DNA of 64,000 nt from Limnoperna fortunei (GCA_944474755.1 OX104123.1:68131898-68195897), one strand, 5' to 3'; shown: positions 55,001 through 58,463, counted from the first letter of the stretch. Numbers and translations: made by a program. Notes: generated from the letters alone by a model not told the origin.

Positions 55001-56919
55001 TTTTTAGATTTGTTTATGATGGACAGTGGAGGGAGAAGATTAATGCTTATGTGGATTTCCCTGTAACAGGTTTAAACCTGAATCATGTCGTAGGATCACA
55101 GACGTCAACAAAGAATACATACAATCTGTACGGCATTTCTGTAAGTAAATAAAAACATACATGCAAATCTGAAACAAAATATAAAATAAAAATACGTAAA
55201 AGTATATTGTCTGTCGTTCTGAAAAAAAAATATAAAAAAACAAGTGTATCTTTGAGGTAATGCTCACTAGTGATACCCCGCCAAAAAGTATTCGATAAAC
55301 AAGAAGTAGATGACCAAGGAGCATGAAATCGTTAAACACCATATGGTACTACAGGATAAAGCAATTTGCAATATATCAGACATGCTATAGTTGCTTAGAA
55401 AACTGTGATGGAAATTTTTGTTATGGACAGACAAGGGTAAAACAGTAAACCTTCCTCTTCTTCAAAGAAAGGGTATAATAAAAATTTCAAGAATGAAATG
55501 GCTGTTTATCACATTGAAATATTGATAGTTGGTCTGTTGATTGACATCATCTAGCAATATTTTAGCTGTATTCAGGACAAAAATAAAACAAGCTACATAC
55601 ATCCCTGTTCTATACCTCTATACATTTTTAGTTTTAGTCTGTCTGGATTACTAGATGAAAATTATCTACCATAAATCTATCTTGTTTTATTTTCAGAATC
55701 ACTATGGAACAATGGATGGTGGACATTGTGAGTATTAATGTCTGGTTATCTTCAGTTAAAGGTCACATGAATATTTCTCTTATAAAACAACTGGTTATCA
55801 CAATAAAACTGGTTACCTTAATACAACTGGTTGCCACAATAAAACTGGTTACCTTAATACGACTGGTTGCCACAATAAAACTGGTTACCTTAATACGACT
55901 GGTTACCACAATAAAACTGGTTACCTTAATACGACTGGTAGTCACAATAAAACTGGTTACCTTAATACGACTGGTTGTCACAATAAAACTGGTTACCTTA
56001 ATACAACTGGTTACCACAATAAAACTGGTTACTACAATAAAAATGGTTCCATCAATAAAAGATCAAATTACACATGATTACACACTACAACTGGTCACCA
56101 AAATCAATCTGCAGAACATAGTTCATATCCATTCCGTTCCATACTCTATACCACCATGCTTGGTATGACTGTTCCATATTATTTTTTAATGTTGCACTTT
56201 TTAATCTCTGAAAAAATTAACAATCAATTAAACCTTTTTTCTGTTATATTTTTTACTGTTTTTCACATTGTACTTTGTTATTTGCCTAGTGTTATGTTGG
56301 TGATCATGTCGTAACCAATGAAAAATAAGGTCCATGTCCTAAAATAGTCTTGTTGACATACAGTTTTCATTGGTGGAAAAAAATTATTATTTCAGACACA
56401 GCCTTCTGTAGAAACCCATGTACAAAGAAATGGTACAAGTATGACGATGAGCAAGTGTATGACATGTCAGAATCTGATGTCAAGGTTTGTAAACATACTA
56501 TTTTTTTTATTTCCTACAATACATAATAGATGCCTTGATACTTATAAAAAATTGCTAGGTTTAACAACAAACTGTAACGTAAAGGAACAAGGGTCATAGG
56601 TCAACTAAATAGCATTGTTGTAGATAGTCAGGTTTGTTATCCTTTGATGTAAATTAAATCAGACTTTGGAAGTATTAGTTCTTTATGTTATAAGTTTATC
56701 TTTAATTTTAAGTGTAATTAATTGAATTATGAGGTTTATCTCCCTTTGTCTGATTAATTGAATTCTTTTTCTTATAGACAAACAAATCTTGCTTCGAAAG
56801 CAACACCTGTTGTGTTCTTAATAATAATGTTACATTTTTTACTTCAGAGTTCTGCTGCCTTTGTGTTATATTACACATCTATAGAACTGTTACCACCAGA
56901 CTTCAGACAGAATTTCTAA
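9919..56919 (+). CDS. USP8: USP8-like ubiquitin-specific protease, 5'-partial, 20 exons in window
   Basis: Cysteine deubiquitinase expected to act at endosomes, removing ubiquitin from receptors and ESCRT-0 partners. Twenty exons join in compatible phases into 1008 codons (3028 nt, first base from a split codon) ending in TAA. Domains in window numbering: C-terminal half of a rhodanese domain (1-100), linker with SH3-binding motif P141-P149, charged coiled coil (about 215-526), WW domain (540-570), 14-3-3 motif R596-P601, second SH3-binding motif P621-P629, USP catalytic domain (664-1000). Catalytic residues are C674, H955 and probably D972; zinc knuckles are C824/C827 and C873/C876. This domain order is that of animal USP8. 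The N-terminal exons lie upstream of the window. Introns are unusually rich in tandem repeats, several of them copies of the exon edges. The exon joins are my inference from frame and splice consensus; the family call is firm. Confidence 0.93.
10027..10591 (+). repeat. 58-bp array of exon A end plus donor (about 9.7 copies)
   Basis: The first unit is the last 55 nt of exon A plus gta of the donor; further units start at 10085, 10143, 10201, 10259, 10317, 10375, 10433, 10491 and 10549. Most copies keep a near-consensus donor (aaagtaagtgg or atgtaagtgg). Read-through in the exon frame meets TAA within four codons past the first donor. The last copy breaks off inside exon-like sequence. Confidence 0.95.
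10723..11316. repeat. 45-bp minisatellite in intron A-B (about 13 copies)
   Basis: Unit contains caattggaacagcccttaaa, gacacgccctcctcatcatg and gttg, repeating every 45 bp. It shows no resemblance to the neighbouring exons. The unit length is divisible by three, which makes several strands and frames open; no gene is inferred. The stretch 11317-11498 after it is single-copy intron with nothing recognisable. Confidence 0.95.
11499..17092 (+). repeat. 99-bp array of exon B acceptor plus exon start (about 56 copies)
   Basis: Each unit is 18 nt of acceptor tract (ttctgtcttttatttcag) plus 81 nt identical or nearly so to the start of exon B (27 codons). Variation is concentrated at the first exon codon (cagTTT, cagTAT, cagTAG) and in some lost acceptors (ttcatTAT). 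The unit is a multiple of three, so long stretches stay open, for example 14498-16018. Units starting cagTAG or catTAG carry a stop. The last stop-bearing unit before exon B is at about 16509. Confidence 0.96.
17006..17144 (+). CDS. USP8: USP8 exon B: rhodanese C-terminus
   Basis: Acceptor tgtcttttatttcag ends at 17005 and donor gtatgtat starts at 17145. There are 46 codons plus one base (residues 55-100). [19 protein letters not shown] matches the human NEPLVLEGGYENWLLCYPQ region of the rhodanese fold, followed by [19 protein letters not shown]. The first 81 nt and the acceptor recur about 56 times upstream in a 99-bp array. This copy is taken as the real exon because only it continues into the downstream coding sequence and a donor. 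Upstream acceptors at 16610, 16709, 16808 and 16907 would be in frame without a stop, so longer isoforms are possible. Confidence 0.88.
17301..18312. repeat. 24-bp minisatellite in intron B-C (about 42 copies)
   Basis: Unit ggtacatcaatggcctcttg + gtta, with gcctct/gccact/gcccct variants. All three + frames and one or more - frames are open across it purely because 24 is a multiple of three. The - strand frame 17083-18321 and + frame 17247-18317 are therefore rejected as genes. Confidence 0.96.
18313..18640. repeat. SINE-like head with internal tandem repeats
   Basis: ctagtcatctactatgcc ... gcactgaggttgtgggttt ... ccttaattgacatacagg ... gctgaaggtctggggctttt parallels the SINE copies at 23520 and 54706 in order. 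Inside it, gactacatatgtgcctgtca is repeated about nine times with period 22 or 36, so a tandem array has grown within the tRNA-like part of a SINE. Confidence 0.7.
18738..18866 (+). repeat. 36-bp array of exon C acceptor plus exon start (about 3 copies)
   Basis: tttttctatttttacag followed by tg(t/g)a(g/c)t(c/t)tgattaccc occurs with the cag at 18771, 18807 and 18843. Only the third continues into exon C. The first two would put an in-frame TAG after the acceptor, so the last must be used. Confidence 0.9.
18846..19306 (+). CDS. USP8: USP8 exon C: linker with SH3-binding motif, start of coiled coil
   Basis: The acceptor ctatttttacag ends at 18845; the donor gtaaccag starts at 19307. The split codon T|TG gives Leu101, then 153 codons (102-254). 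It begins [12 protein letters not shown], resembling the LDF.YP..EE segment after the human rhodanese domain. P141-K-I-D-R-S-T-K-P149 fits the Px(V/I)(D/N)RxxKP motif bound by STAM/HBP SH3 domains. The middle is Ser/Thr/Asn/Gln-rich and looks disordered. The end ([20 protein letters not shown]) begins the charged coiled coil. Two extra copies of the acceptor and exon start lie just upstream. Confidence 0.92.
19390..20495. repeat. 21-bp minisatellite with two longer repeat blocks in intron C-D
   Basis: Core gaaggtccagggttttctgta repeated over about 1.1 kb (about 45 imperfect copies). The first part also has a longer duplicated block containing gtatactagcatacaaatca (near 19440, 19520, 19690, 19860). 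The core resembles the SINE segment ccgaaggtcaagtgttttt/tctgggtactcaagc at 23640, so it may have grown from a SINE. Confidence 0.85.
20693..21897. mobile_element. hAT-like non-autonomous DNA transposon
   Basis: Terminal inverted repeats: cagggattttcctgccttta at the left and, inverted, aaggtaggaaaatccctg at the right (one mismatch in the first 16 bp). CAGGG starts are typical of hAT elements. TAAAT lies next to both ends (short possible target duplication). About 1.2 kb, no transposase seen. A long hairpin sits in its middle at 21348-21418. Confidence 0.65.
21348..21418. other. 31-bp-stem hairpin inside the hAT-like element
   Basis: The left arm (21348-21378, starting atcggcattcaaccgaac) pairs with the right arm (21388-21418, ending gttgaatgccgat) with one mismatch and a 9-nt loop. 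It is GC-richer than its surroundings. Confidence 0.9.
22212..22684. mobile_element. MITE-like element with gcgagcacag termini
   Basis: The left end gcgagcacagctcgctgc and right end ctgtgctcgc form a 10-bp terminal inverted repeat, 473 bp apart. Non-coding and AT-rich inside, with several cacgtgg/tcacatgat words. The left end itself is a small palindrome (gcgag...ctcgc). Family not identified. Flanks 21898-22211 and 22685-23183 are intron without recognisable features. Confidence 0.6.
23184..23344 (+). CDS. USP8: USP8 exon D: coiled-coil region
   Basis: Acceptor taattataaacag ends at 23183; donor gttaagta starts at 23345. It has 53 codons plus two bases (255-307), phase matching the next exon through an AG|A Arg codon. 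The peptide starts [19 protein letters not shown] and is rich in Glu, Lys, Arg and Leu, predicted as a coiled coil like the charged central region of USP8. Frame and phase support it strongly; sequence identity to other USP8 proteins in this part is expected to be low. Confidence 0.85.
23520..23748 (+). mobile_element. tRNA-derived SINE with 13-bp target duplication
   Basis: The element reads ggagcctcagtggttaatgt ... gaggttgtgggttcgagtct (a Pol III B-box-like segment) ... ccttaatt-type middle ... tggccgaaaaattccagaaa gtggcattg. It is flanked by perfect copies of atctatttgtttt at 23507-23519 and 23749-23761, so retrotransposition is clear. Related copies are at 31890, 54706 and fragments elsewhere. 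Confidence 0.88.
23856..23976 (+). CDS. USP8: USP8 exon E: coiled-coil region
   Basis: Acceptor ttgtttcttcag ends at 23855 and donor gtactgag starts at 23977. One base completes Arg308, then 40 codons (309-348) rich in Lys/Glu/Arg, such as [20 protein letters not shown]. It continues the highly charged helix. No motif beyond the coiled-coil composition is visible. Confidence 0.86.
23977..24553 (+). other. Intron E-F, mostly single-copy
   Basis: No repeat array. The only structure seen is a perfect 13-bp inverted repeat, gtataatactcac (24356-24368) and gtgagtattatac (24387-24399), with an 18-nt loop. Confidence 0.8.
24554..24736 (+). CDS. USP8: USP8 exon F: coiled-coil region
   Basis: Acceptor gttgtccatttctag ends at 24553 and donor gtttgtta starts at 24737. 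There are 61 whole codons (349-409), beginning [17 protein letters not shown]. The charged helix continues without stops. The donor is weaker than consensus (AAG|gtttgt). Confidence 0.87.
24830..26490. repeat. 46-bp minisatellite in intron F-G, interrupted once
   Basis: Unit ttaaagggagataaaccaaa + catgaacctcacaattcaat + aatcag, about 30 copies in two blocks (24830-25098 and about 25415-26490). The first block is more divergent. The 315-bp interruption from about 25099 (aggggtaggaccacca...) to 25414 looks like an insertion of other DNA, but I found no terminal repeats. Sequence 26491-26830 has no clear structure. Confidence 0.92.
26832..27318. repeat. About 71-bp repeat in intron F-G (7 copies)
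   Basis: aagataagattgggtgggta + ttatacatca...gtagtatacaca...tatatttaat recurs at about 26841, 26912, 26983, 27053, 27123, 27193 and 27263. It ends about 60 bp before the acceptor of exon G. Confidence 0.93.
27382..27733 (+). CDS. USP8: USP8 exon G: long coiled-coil exon
   Basis: Acceptor catcaatttgtttag ends at 27381 and donor gtaatgta starts at 27734. There are 117 codons plus one base (410-526), an almost uninterrupted Glu/Lys/Arg helix with segments such as [20 protein letters not shown]. The final G pairs with GT of the next exon to give Gly527. The opposite strand is open here only because the exon is purine-rich. Confidence 0.9.
27738..28010. repeat. 27-bp minisatellite beginning at the exon G donor (about 8 copies)
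   Basis: Unit gggcaatattgtctgatttg + tatgtag. A degenerate first copy (atgtagaaggcaatagtgtc) starts only 4 nt after the donor of exon G. Unlike the junction arrays it contains no exon sequence. Confidence 0.85.
28011..28501 (+). other. Intron G-H, unstructured part
   Basis: AT-rich intron without arrays. Around 28265-28420 an A-rich segment (aaccgatcaaacaacaagag... to ccgaacccccccaaaag) looks like a dispersed repeat but has no identifiable ends. No gene is seen. Confidence 0.5.
28502..29446. mobile_element. MITE-like element with GTCTCGCCTGC termini and five 146-bp internal repeats
   Basis: The left end gtctcgcctgc (28502-28512) and right end gcaggcgagac (29436-29446) are perfect 11-bp inverted repeats. 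Inside, a block starting tcacctgaccttgacctcaa recurs at 28671, 28817, 28963, 29109 and 29255, exactly 146 bp apart. A related 146-bp pair without the ends lies at 37290-37500. Confidence 0.82.
29541..29684 (+). CDS. USP8: USP8 exon H: WW domain
   Basis: Acceptor aaatatattttcag ends at 29540 and donor gtaataatg starts at 29685. Residues 528-574 hold a canonical WW domain: LPTGWEKR (W544), THRYYYINH (Tyr triplet 555-557), TTQWEPP (W567, P570). It lies directly before the 14-3-3 motif exon, the position of the autoinhibitory WW-like domain known in human USP8. Both tryptophans and the final proline are present here. The last about 25 nt with the donor recur about 14 times downstream. Confidence 0.92.
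29660..30620 (+). repeat. 68-70-bp array of WW exon end plus donor (14 copies)
   Basis: ccaggtaataatgaaagggt is repeated with the ccag at 29681, 29749, 29819, 29887, 29957, 30026, 30095, 30164, 30233, 30301, 30371, 30440, 30510 and 30578. Each copy is preceded by a version of tgggagcccccacagactg, the 3' end of exon H. All copies keep a plausible donor (CCAG|gtaata). Confidence 0.95.
30621..31037 (+). other. Intron H-I, single-copy part
   Basis: AT-rich intron between the exon H array and the acceptor of exon I. I see no repeats, genes or structures in it. Confidence 0.7.
31038..31209 (+). CDS. USP8: USP8 exon I: 14-3-3 site and second SH3-binding motif
   Basis: Acceptor gttgttttacag ends at 31037; the donor gtacaata starts at 31210. 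The split codon G|CA gives Ala575, then 56 codons plus two bases (576-631). R596-S-N-S599-S-P601 corresponds to the human RSYSSP 14-3-3 site, whose central Ser is the residue altered in Cushing disease. P621-S-I-D-R-S-S-K-P629 fits the Px(V/I)(D/N)RxxKP STAM-binding consensus exactly. Reading on past 31209 soon reaches a stop, supporting the donor. Confidence 0.93.
31390..31690 (+). repeat. Dispersed repeat, orientation 1
   Basis: About 300 bp beginning near ccctgcttcaaagaagaggg and ending gcattagctcacagatacac. The reverse complement, about 80% similar by eye, is at 55222-55480 in intron Q-R. Short open frames here are incidental. Confidence 0.8.
31890..32155 (+). mobile_element. tRNA-derived SINE, second copy
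   Basis: gggggccttggtggcctagt ... gattgcgggttcaagtctca (B-box-like) ... ccacaattaaacaggatgcc ... ctgaaaaatagttgaaagtg gcattaaac. Same order as the copy at 23520. Target duplication not resolved. The next 150 bp (32160-32340) hold about three degenerate copies of tcaggtcagaggtcatcctg. Confidence 0.8.
32530..32614 (+). CDS. USP8: USP8 exon J: segment entering the USP domain
   Basis: Acceptor tttttatag ends at 32529 and donor gtaagttt starts at 32615. One base completes Arg632, then 28 codons (633-660). The end, [12 protein letters not shown], matches the conserved IRNLNPVFG segment just before the USP Cys box. Most of the exon with its donor is repeated about seven further times downstream. 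Only this first copy has a proper acceptor and correct phase. Confidence 0.92.
32536..33300 (+). repeat. About 96-bp array of exon J plus donor (8 copies)
   Basis: taaatcgaccttcacctcgg, aaacatgct..cagattctgt, aacctcaaccctgtgtatgg and gaatgtggtaagttt recur, with donors near 32615, 32711, 32806, 32900, 32997, 33092, 33188 and 33280. Nearly the whole exon is copied, but its acceptor is not, so copies 2-8 are orphan exon ends with donors. Confidence 0.94.
33541..36175. repeat. 52-bp minisatellite in intron J-K (about 50 copies)
   Basis: Unit gagcagtgagcagtcataag + aaccaccacaccagtgaaag + cttctgactcct. Some copies lack 3 or more bases (cacacgagtg, accacaccag). No similarity to exons J or K is visible. 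It ends about 70 bp before the acceptor of exon K. Sequence 33301-33540 is single-copy intron. Confidence 0.95.
36248..36378 (+). CDS. USP8: USP8 exon K: USP Cys box
   Basis: Acceptor tttgttacttccag ends at 36247 and donor gtatgtac starts at 36379. Residues 661-703 open the catalytic domain: [16 protein letters not shown] with nucleophile C674 and the invariant N669/N672 context. The following [14 protein letters not shown] matches the USP8 helix after the Cys box. The split codon AG|A gives Arg704. Confidence 0.96.
36379..37042 (+). other. Intron K-L, no features seen
   Basis: AT-rich, single-copy by eye, with normal donor and acceptor. No arrays, elements or open frames of note. Confidence 0.7.
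37043..37148 (+). CDS. USP8: USP8 exon L: catalytic domain
   Basis: Acceptor ataccttcatag ends at 37042 and donor gtcagtac starts at 37149. One base completes Arg704, then 35 codons (705-739): [16 protein letters not shown] and MTPRDFK match the USP8 GEVAEEF...LW...SPKDFK segment. Using the next AG two bases on would give an immediate stop, so this acceptor is chosen. The exon end and donor show about 3.5 degenerate copies downstream. Confidence 0.94.
37128..37265 (+). repeat. 35-bp degenerate array of exon L end plus donor (about 3.5 copies)
   Basis: atgacccctagggatttcaa|ggtcagtacatattt is followed at 37163 by atgaccattgggggactcaa ggtag, at 37198 by atgtcccatagggattcgaa ggtgagtg, and at about 37229 by a last copy. 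Copy 3 keeps a good donor (AAG|gtgagt). Divergence suggests this is older than the other junction arrays. Confidence 0.75.
37290..37500. repeat. Fragment of the 146-bp repeat family
   Basis: ctgaccttgacctcaatgtc...tcatgcatggtatgatcaca...cttgacctcgacctcaattt is a diverged copy of about 1.5 units of the internal repeat of the element at 28502-29446. The terminal inverted repeats are missing. Confidence 0.75.
37725..38390. repeat. 76-bp array grown from a SINE tail (about 9 copies)
   Basis: Unit ccccaataaaaactggatgc + cacgatatagctgaaaaata + acaatttccagtatgtcgag + ggtctttcttcctt. The parts ccccaataaaaactggatgc...atatagctgaaaaattgctg also occur in order in the SINE copies (for example 54885-54930). 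The array ends with gatatagctgtaaaattgct, the normal SINE continuation. Open - strand frames here are periodicity artefacts. Confidence 0.88.
38559..38663 (+). CDS. USP8: USP8 exon M: QQDSQEF box
   Basis: Acceptor taatgctttacag ends at 38558 and donor gtaagact starts at 38664. There are 35 codons (740-774) with D753-Q-Q-D-S-Q-E-F760, the second signature box of USP enzymes. The last 66 nt with 16 intron bases are repeated 131 times in total downstream. Only the first copy joins the 5' part of the exon. Reading past its donor gives TAA after three codons, so use of this first donor appears essential for an active enzyme. Confidence 0.95.
38598..49325 (+). repeat. 82-bp array of exon M end plus donor (131 copies)
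   Basis: The unit is 66 nt of exon M (gaccagcaggattcccaaga ... ggattaaataag, encoding the QQDSQEF box) plus 16 nt gtaagactgtaaacat. First unit starts 38598, last starts 49258; the 10660-bp distance is exactly 130 x 82, so there is no net insertion or deletion. The last unit ends in a different donor, gtcagttttt, probably the ancestral intron start. Nearly all units keep AAG|gtaaga. Variants recur in register (gtaggactg at 44649, 45551, 45879, 46781 and 47519), showing higher-order duplication. Confidence 0.97.
49441..49764. repeat. Dispersed repeat, left copy
   Basis: Includes a G-rich ggcgg/gtggg stretch (49528-49575) and then ttttgtgtaatcaactcctc...ccagccttgggaacttagtc. The second part recurs at 51093-51250 beyond the Tigger-like insertion. 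No coding function seen. Confidence 0.75.
49767..51089. mobile_element. pogo/Tigger-like MITE with TA target site
   Basis: Left end cagtagacggggggtaattg, right end ccctttatttggagtccactg; the outer 8 bp form an inverted repeat with one mismatch (cagtagac / gtccactg). TA flanks both ends (49765-49766, 51090-51091). CAGTRGAC termini with a TA duplication fit Tigger/pogo elements of the Tc1-mariner group. About 1.3 kb, AT-rich, no intact transposase. Confidence 0.72.
51093..51250. repeat. Dispersed repeat, right copy
   Basis: attttgtgtaatcaactcct...attttccagccttgggaact repeats the sequence at 49590-49756. The two copies sit on either side of the Tigger-like element. Confidence 0.8.
51331..51412 (+). 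repeat. Degenerate acceptor-side repeat at exon N (about 3 copies)
   Basis: ttttgctatttttcaatttt (51331), ttttgctatttttagctcaa (51364) and tttctatttttaggtcaagg (51391) are spaced about 30 bp apart. The second and third both look like acceptors; only the third leads into exon N. Confidence 0.5.
51404..51526 (+). CDS. USP8: USP8 exon N: catalytic domain
   Basis: Acceptor tttctatttttag ends at 51403 and donor gtacataa starts at 51527. There are 41 whole codons (775-815). [20 protein letters not shown] matches the USP8 W.KH..LNESIIVALFQ segment. It lies 12.7 kb beyond exon M, across the largest array of the window. Confidence 0.94.
51565..51930. repeat. 216-bp direct duplication in intron N-O
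   Basis: caagggtacttgatgtatca...aggtttcgctgtttt (51565-51705) recurs at 51781-51925 with few changes. It contains ggttgacccatcatgtaaca-type words that also occur diverged near 53450. Confidence 0.88.
52081..53420. mobile_element. AGCTCACCTG-type dispersed element with about 160-bp internal repeats
   Basis: Starts agctcacctggaccgaaggt ccatgtgagc, a small palindromic start also seen at 58464. Inside, ctccttataggagttattgc...aatgatcagcaataaaagcc recurs about six times (gatcagcaat near 52521, 52686, 52843, 53009, 53158 and 53320). The matching right end is not visible, so the copy appears truncated. Confidence 0.65.
53542..53655 (+). CDS. USP8: USP8 exon O: first zinc knuckle
   Basis: Acceptor ttttatttaacag ends at 53541 and donor gtaagtat starts at 53656. 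There are 38 codons (816-853). [16 protein letters not shown] holds C824 and C827, the first half of the USP zinc ribbon, and [14 protein letters not shown] is the conserved strand that follows. Confidence 0.95.
53884..54000 (+). mobile_element. SINE tail fragment
   Basis: cataattgacaaggattgtg...tttcctctccaaataaaaat tgg...tagctaaaaaattgctg ... gagtggcat matches the 3' half of the SINEs at 23520 and 54706. The head is absent. Confidence 0.7.
54014..54312. repeat. About 21-bp C-rich minisatellite in intron O-P
   Basis: attgttcaaacaaacccccc repeated about 15 times with C-tract length changes (3 to 11 C). It follows the SINE fragment directly and ends about 45 bp before the acceptor of exon P. 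All three + frames are open here by chance. Confidence 0.93.
54357..54499 (+). CDS. USP8: USP8 exon P: second zinc knuckle
   Basis: Acceptor gtttgttttttcag ends at 54356 and donor gtaggtta starts at 54500. Residues 854-900 start [16 protein letters not shown] (C873, C876) completes the zinc ribbon, and [18 protein letters not shown] matches the USP8 KKIEIWKLP..L..LKR strand. The expected Lys before the final Arg is Asn here (LNR). Three further partial copies of the exon end and donor follow. Confidence 0.95.
54468..54600 (+). repeat. 37-bp array of exon P end plus donor (about 3.7 copies)
   Basis: ttacccagaattctgttgat + aggacttaataggtagg starts at 54468, 54505, 54542 and 54579 (last partial). 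Three copies keep the donor AG|gtaggt. In the exon frame the donor region reads AGG TAG, so missing the first donor stops translation at once. Confidence 0.95.
54706..54952 (+). mobile_element. tRNA-derived SINE, third copy
   Basis: cctggggtctcggtggccga gtggttaagg is close to a tRNA-Ser/Leu A-box region, and aaggttacgagtttgaacct is B-box-like. The tail is cccccaataaaaagtggatg ... aaaaattgctgaaagtg. atggaac flanks both sides (54699-54705 and 54959-54965), a likely target duplication. It is not a functional tRNA gene: no acceptor-stem pairing is seen. Confidence 0.85.
55008..55140 (+). CDS. USP8: USP8 exon Q: catalytic domain
   Basis: Acceptor tttctatttttag ends at 55007 and donor gtaagtaa starts at 55141. 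The split codon completes Arg901, then 44 codons (902-945): [18 protein letters not shown] and [10 protein letters not shown] match the F.YDGRWK.K....VDFP and Y.L.SVSN segments of USP8. Confidence 0.95.
55222..55480 (-). repeat. Dispersed repeat, orientation 2
   Basis: Reverse complement of the repeat at 31390-31690 (aacaagtgtatctttgaggt aatgctcactagtgatacc ... aagaaagggtata). The two copies are in opposite orientation in introns I-J and Q-R. Confidence 0.8.
55697..55727 (+). CDS. USP8: USP8 exon R: 31-nt exon with catalytic His
   Basis: Acceptor tgttttattttcag ends at 55696 and donor gtgagtat starts at 55728. Ten codons plus one base encode [11 protein letters not shown]955 is the USP catalytic base, with Tyr956 split across the junction. 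It is very short for an internal exon but the motif and phases are unambiguous. Confidence 0.93.
55775..56055. repeat. 36-bp minisatellite in intron R-S (about 7 copies)
   Basis: Unit aataaaactggttaccttaa + tacgactggttgccac. It starts about 50 bp after the donor of the 31-nt exon R. The open frames on both strands are caused by the period of 36. Confidence 0.92.
56396..56484 (+). CDS. USP8: USP8 exon S: end of catalytic core
   Basis: Acceptor attattatttcag ends at 56395 and donor gtttgtaa starts at 56485. It completes Tyr956 of GGHY, then 29 codons (957-985). [10 protein letters not shown] holds D972, the probable third catalytic residue in the usual W(Y/F)x(F/Y)(D/N)D context. Confidence 0.95.
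56485..56847 (+). other. Intron S-T, no features seen
   Basis: Single-copy AT-rich intron with normal splice sites. Nothing else recognised. Confidence 0.7.
56848..56919 (+). CDS. USP8: USP8 exon T: C-terminus and stop
   Basis: Acceptor attttttacttcag ends at 56847. There are 23 codons and TAA at 56917-56919. [11 protein letters not shown] matches the invariant USP8 C-terminal strand SSAAY.LFYTS, followed by a short divergent tail. The stop lies in a 47-bp unit that is repeated immediately downstream. Confidence 0.95.
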   Translation, partial: SSAAFVLYYTSIELLPPDFRQNF

Positions 56920-57009
56920 TGATTTGGATAGAGCTAATATCACCAGACTTCAGACAGAATTTTTAATGATTTGGATAGAGCTAATATCACCAGACTTTAG
57001 ACAGAAATT
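56892..57009 (+). repeat. 47-bp repeat spanning the stop codon (about 2.6 copies)
   Basis: ccagacttcagacagaattt begins at 56896, 56943 and 56990 (the last diverged). The first copy carries the real C-terminus and TAA; later copies are in the 3' UTR. Confidence 0.93.
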
Positions 57010-58370
57010 TAAAAAATGTTTAATGATCTGGAAATATCAGCCCAAGAGCTGAACATTTTACAACTGTAAACAATATTATAAAAAAAAAAACACATTGGCG
57101 GCATAAGAACAATTGCCGTTTGTAGTTCAGAACATGGTTTGAACATCAGCGGTTTTTTGAAAGATACCATATTACAAAGGCCATCACAAACATTACGTTG
57201 TAAATGACATTCTGCAATATCTGGTTCATACTCCATTAATTATGATGTCACCAACCAGGTTTTATCATAATGTTGTAATAATATATCTGACATCCATGAC
57301 GATAAAATATTAGACACCATTGGGAAAGATTTTGATGGTCTCTGATACTGGTCCAGCCTTCAATTGTGGAAATTTTCCCATCATGCACATTCATTAGTGT
57401 TATATATTATGTATTATGAAGCTGCTGAAGATCAAAACTGTTTTGCATTGTTAAGCATAAATACAACCACCCACACATAAACATTTTAAGGTACAGCTTT
57501 TGTGATTGTTTCAGTATTATATAAGATATGTGTGAACATATTCACTTATCATGTATTATATAAAGCATGTCATATATTCAAGTATTTGTTTTTATGAATG
57601 TCTATTGGTTTCTTTATCGTCATGTCACCACATAACTGTATTTTATTTTTAACTTTTAAATCATTAGTGCAATATTTTGTTATTAATTGATAATGTACAG
57701 AGTAGGATTAAACGAAACCAGATTGGTTTTTTAATGCATATATATTGTGCACTGATGCCATTTTCACATTTTCCTTGACACTCCATTGGTCAGCAAAAAT
57801 GTATTATATTTTGATTTGTTTGAATGATGTTAAAAATTGACCAATCAAACAGCCTGTTAATTGAATGTGTTTAATTTTTCATCTGTATATCTTTGGTGTC
57901 AACAGATATTACTGTCATATTTGTTGCAACATGCATTTAATTTTTCTAGAGAATGTATTCCCTCCCCCTAGAAATATAGAGTTATGTCCCATGTTTTTAT
58001 CTTAGAAACACTATTTATTGTATTGTTTAAAGGTTTTTGAAAACTAAAAGAATTTTGTTAAAGGAATAACCTTTAGACATTTAATTCTAAAACTTTATTT
58101 TAGAAACATTACATGCAGCAAGATTTCTTCATGAACAATAACACTACACATTGATTACATTGCTATGACAACAGTGTTTCTGTGATATTTTAGATTTATT
58201 TGCAGTCAGTTGTTGTTGACTTCATGTAGAATATAAATTGAATATCATGCACCACATGTTAAGCAGACACATAAATATCATTCCGACAGCTATGTGTATC
58301 ATATATTTAAACCATGCTTCAATGTTTATCTTTTTGTTTGTAGGAATAAAGCAGTAATTTATATCATGTT
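56920..58370 (+). other. USP8: Probable USP8 3' UTR
   Basis: Non-coding, AT-rich sequence after the stop codon without clear array structure beyond its first 80 bp. The first canonical AATAAA I find is at 58345-58350, with a GT-rich stretch about 70 nt further on (gtgtttgtgttcttg). An ATTAAA variant lies near 57704. The true 3' end cannot be fixed by reading alone. Confidence 0.4.
58345..58350 (+). terminator. Candidate poly(A) signal AATAAA
   Basis: First canonical hexamer downstream of the stop codon, followed by a GT-rich region near 58415-58435. It also lies upstream of a dispersed repeat that starts at 58464. It is a candidate only. Confidence 0.35.
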
Positions 58371-58463
58371 TCTATCTATATTCATGTTCCTGGTTAATGG
58401 TACATCACATTTGATGTCGTGTTTGTGTTCTTGAGCTTACACTGTAACTTTAGTTTCATTTTT

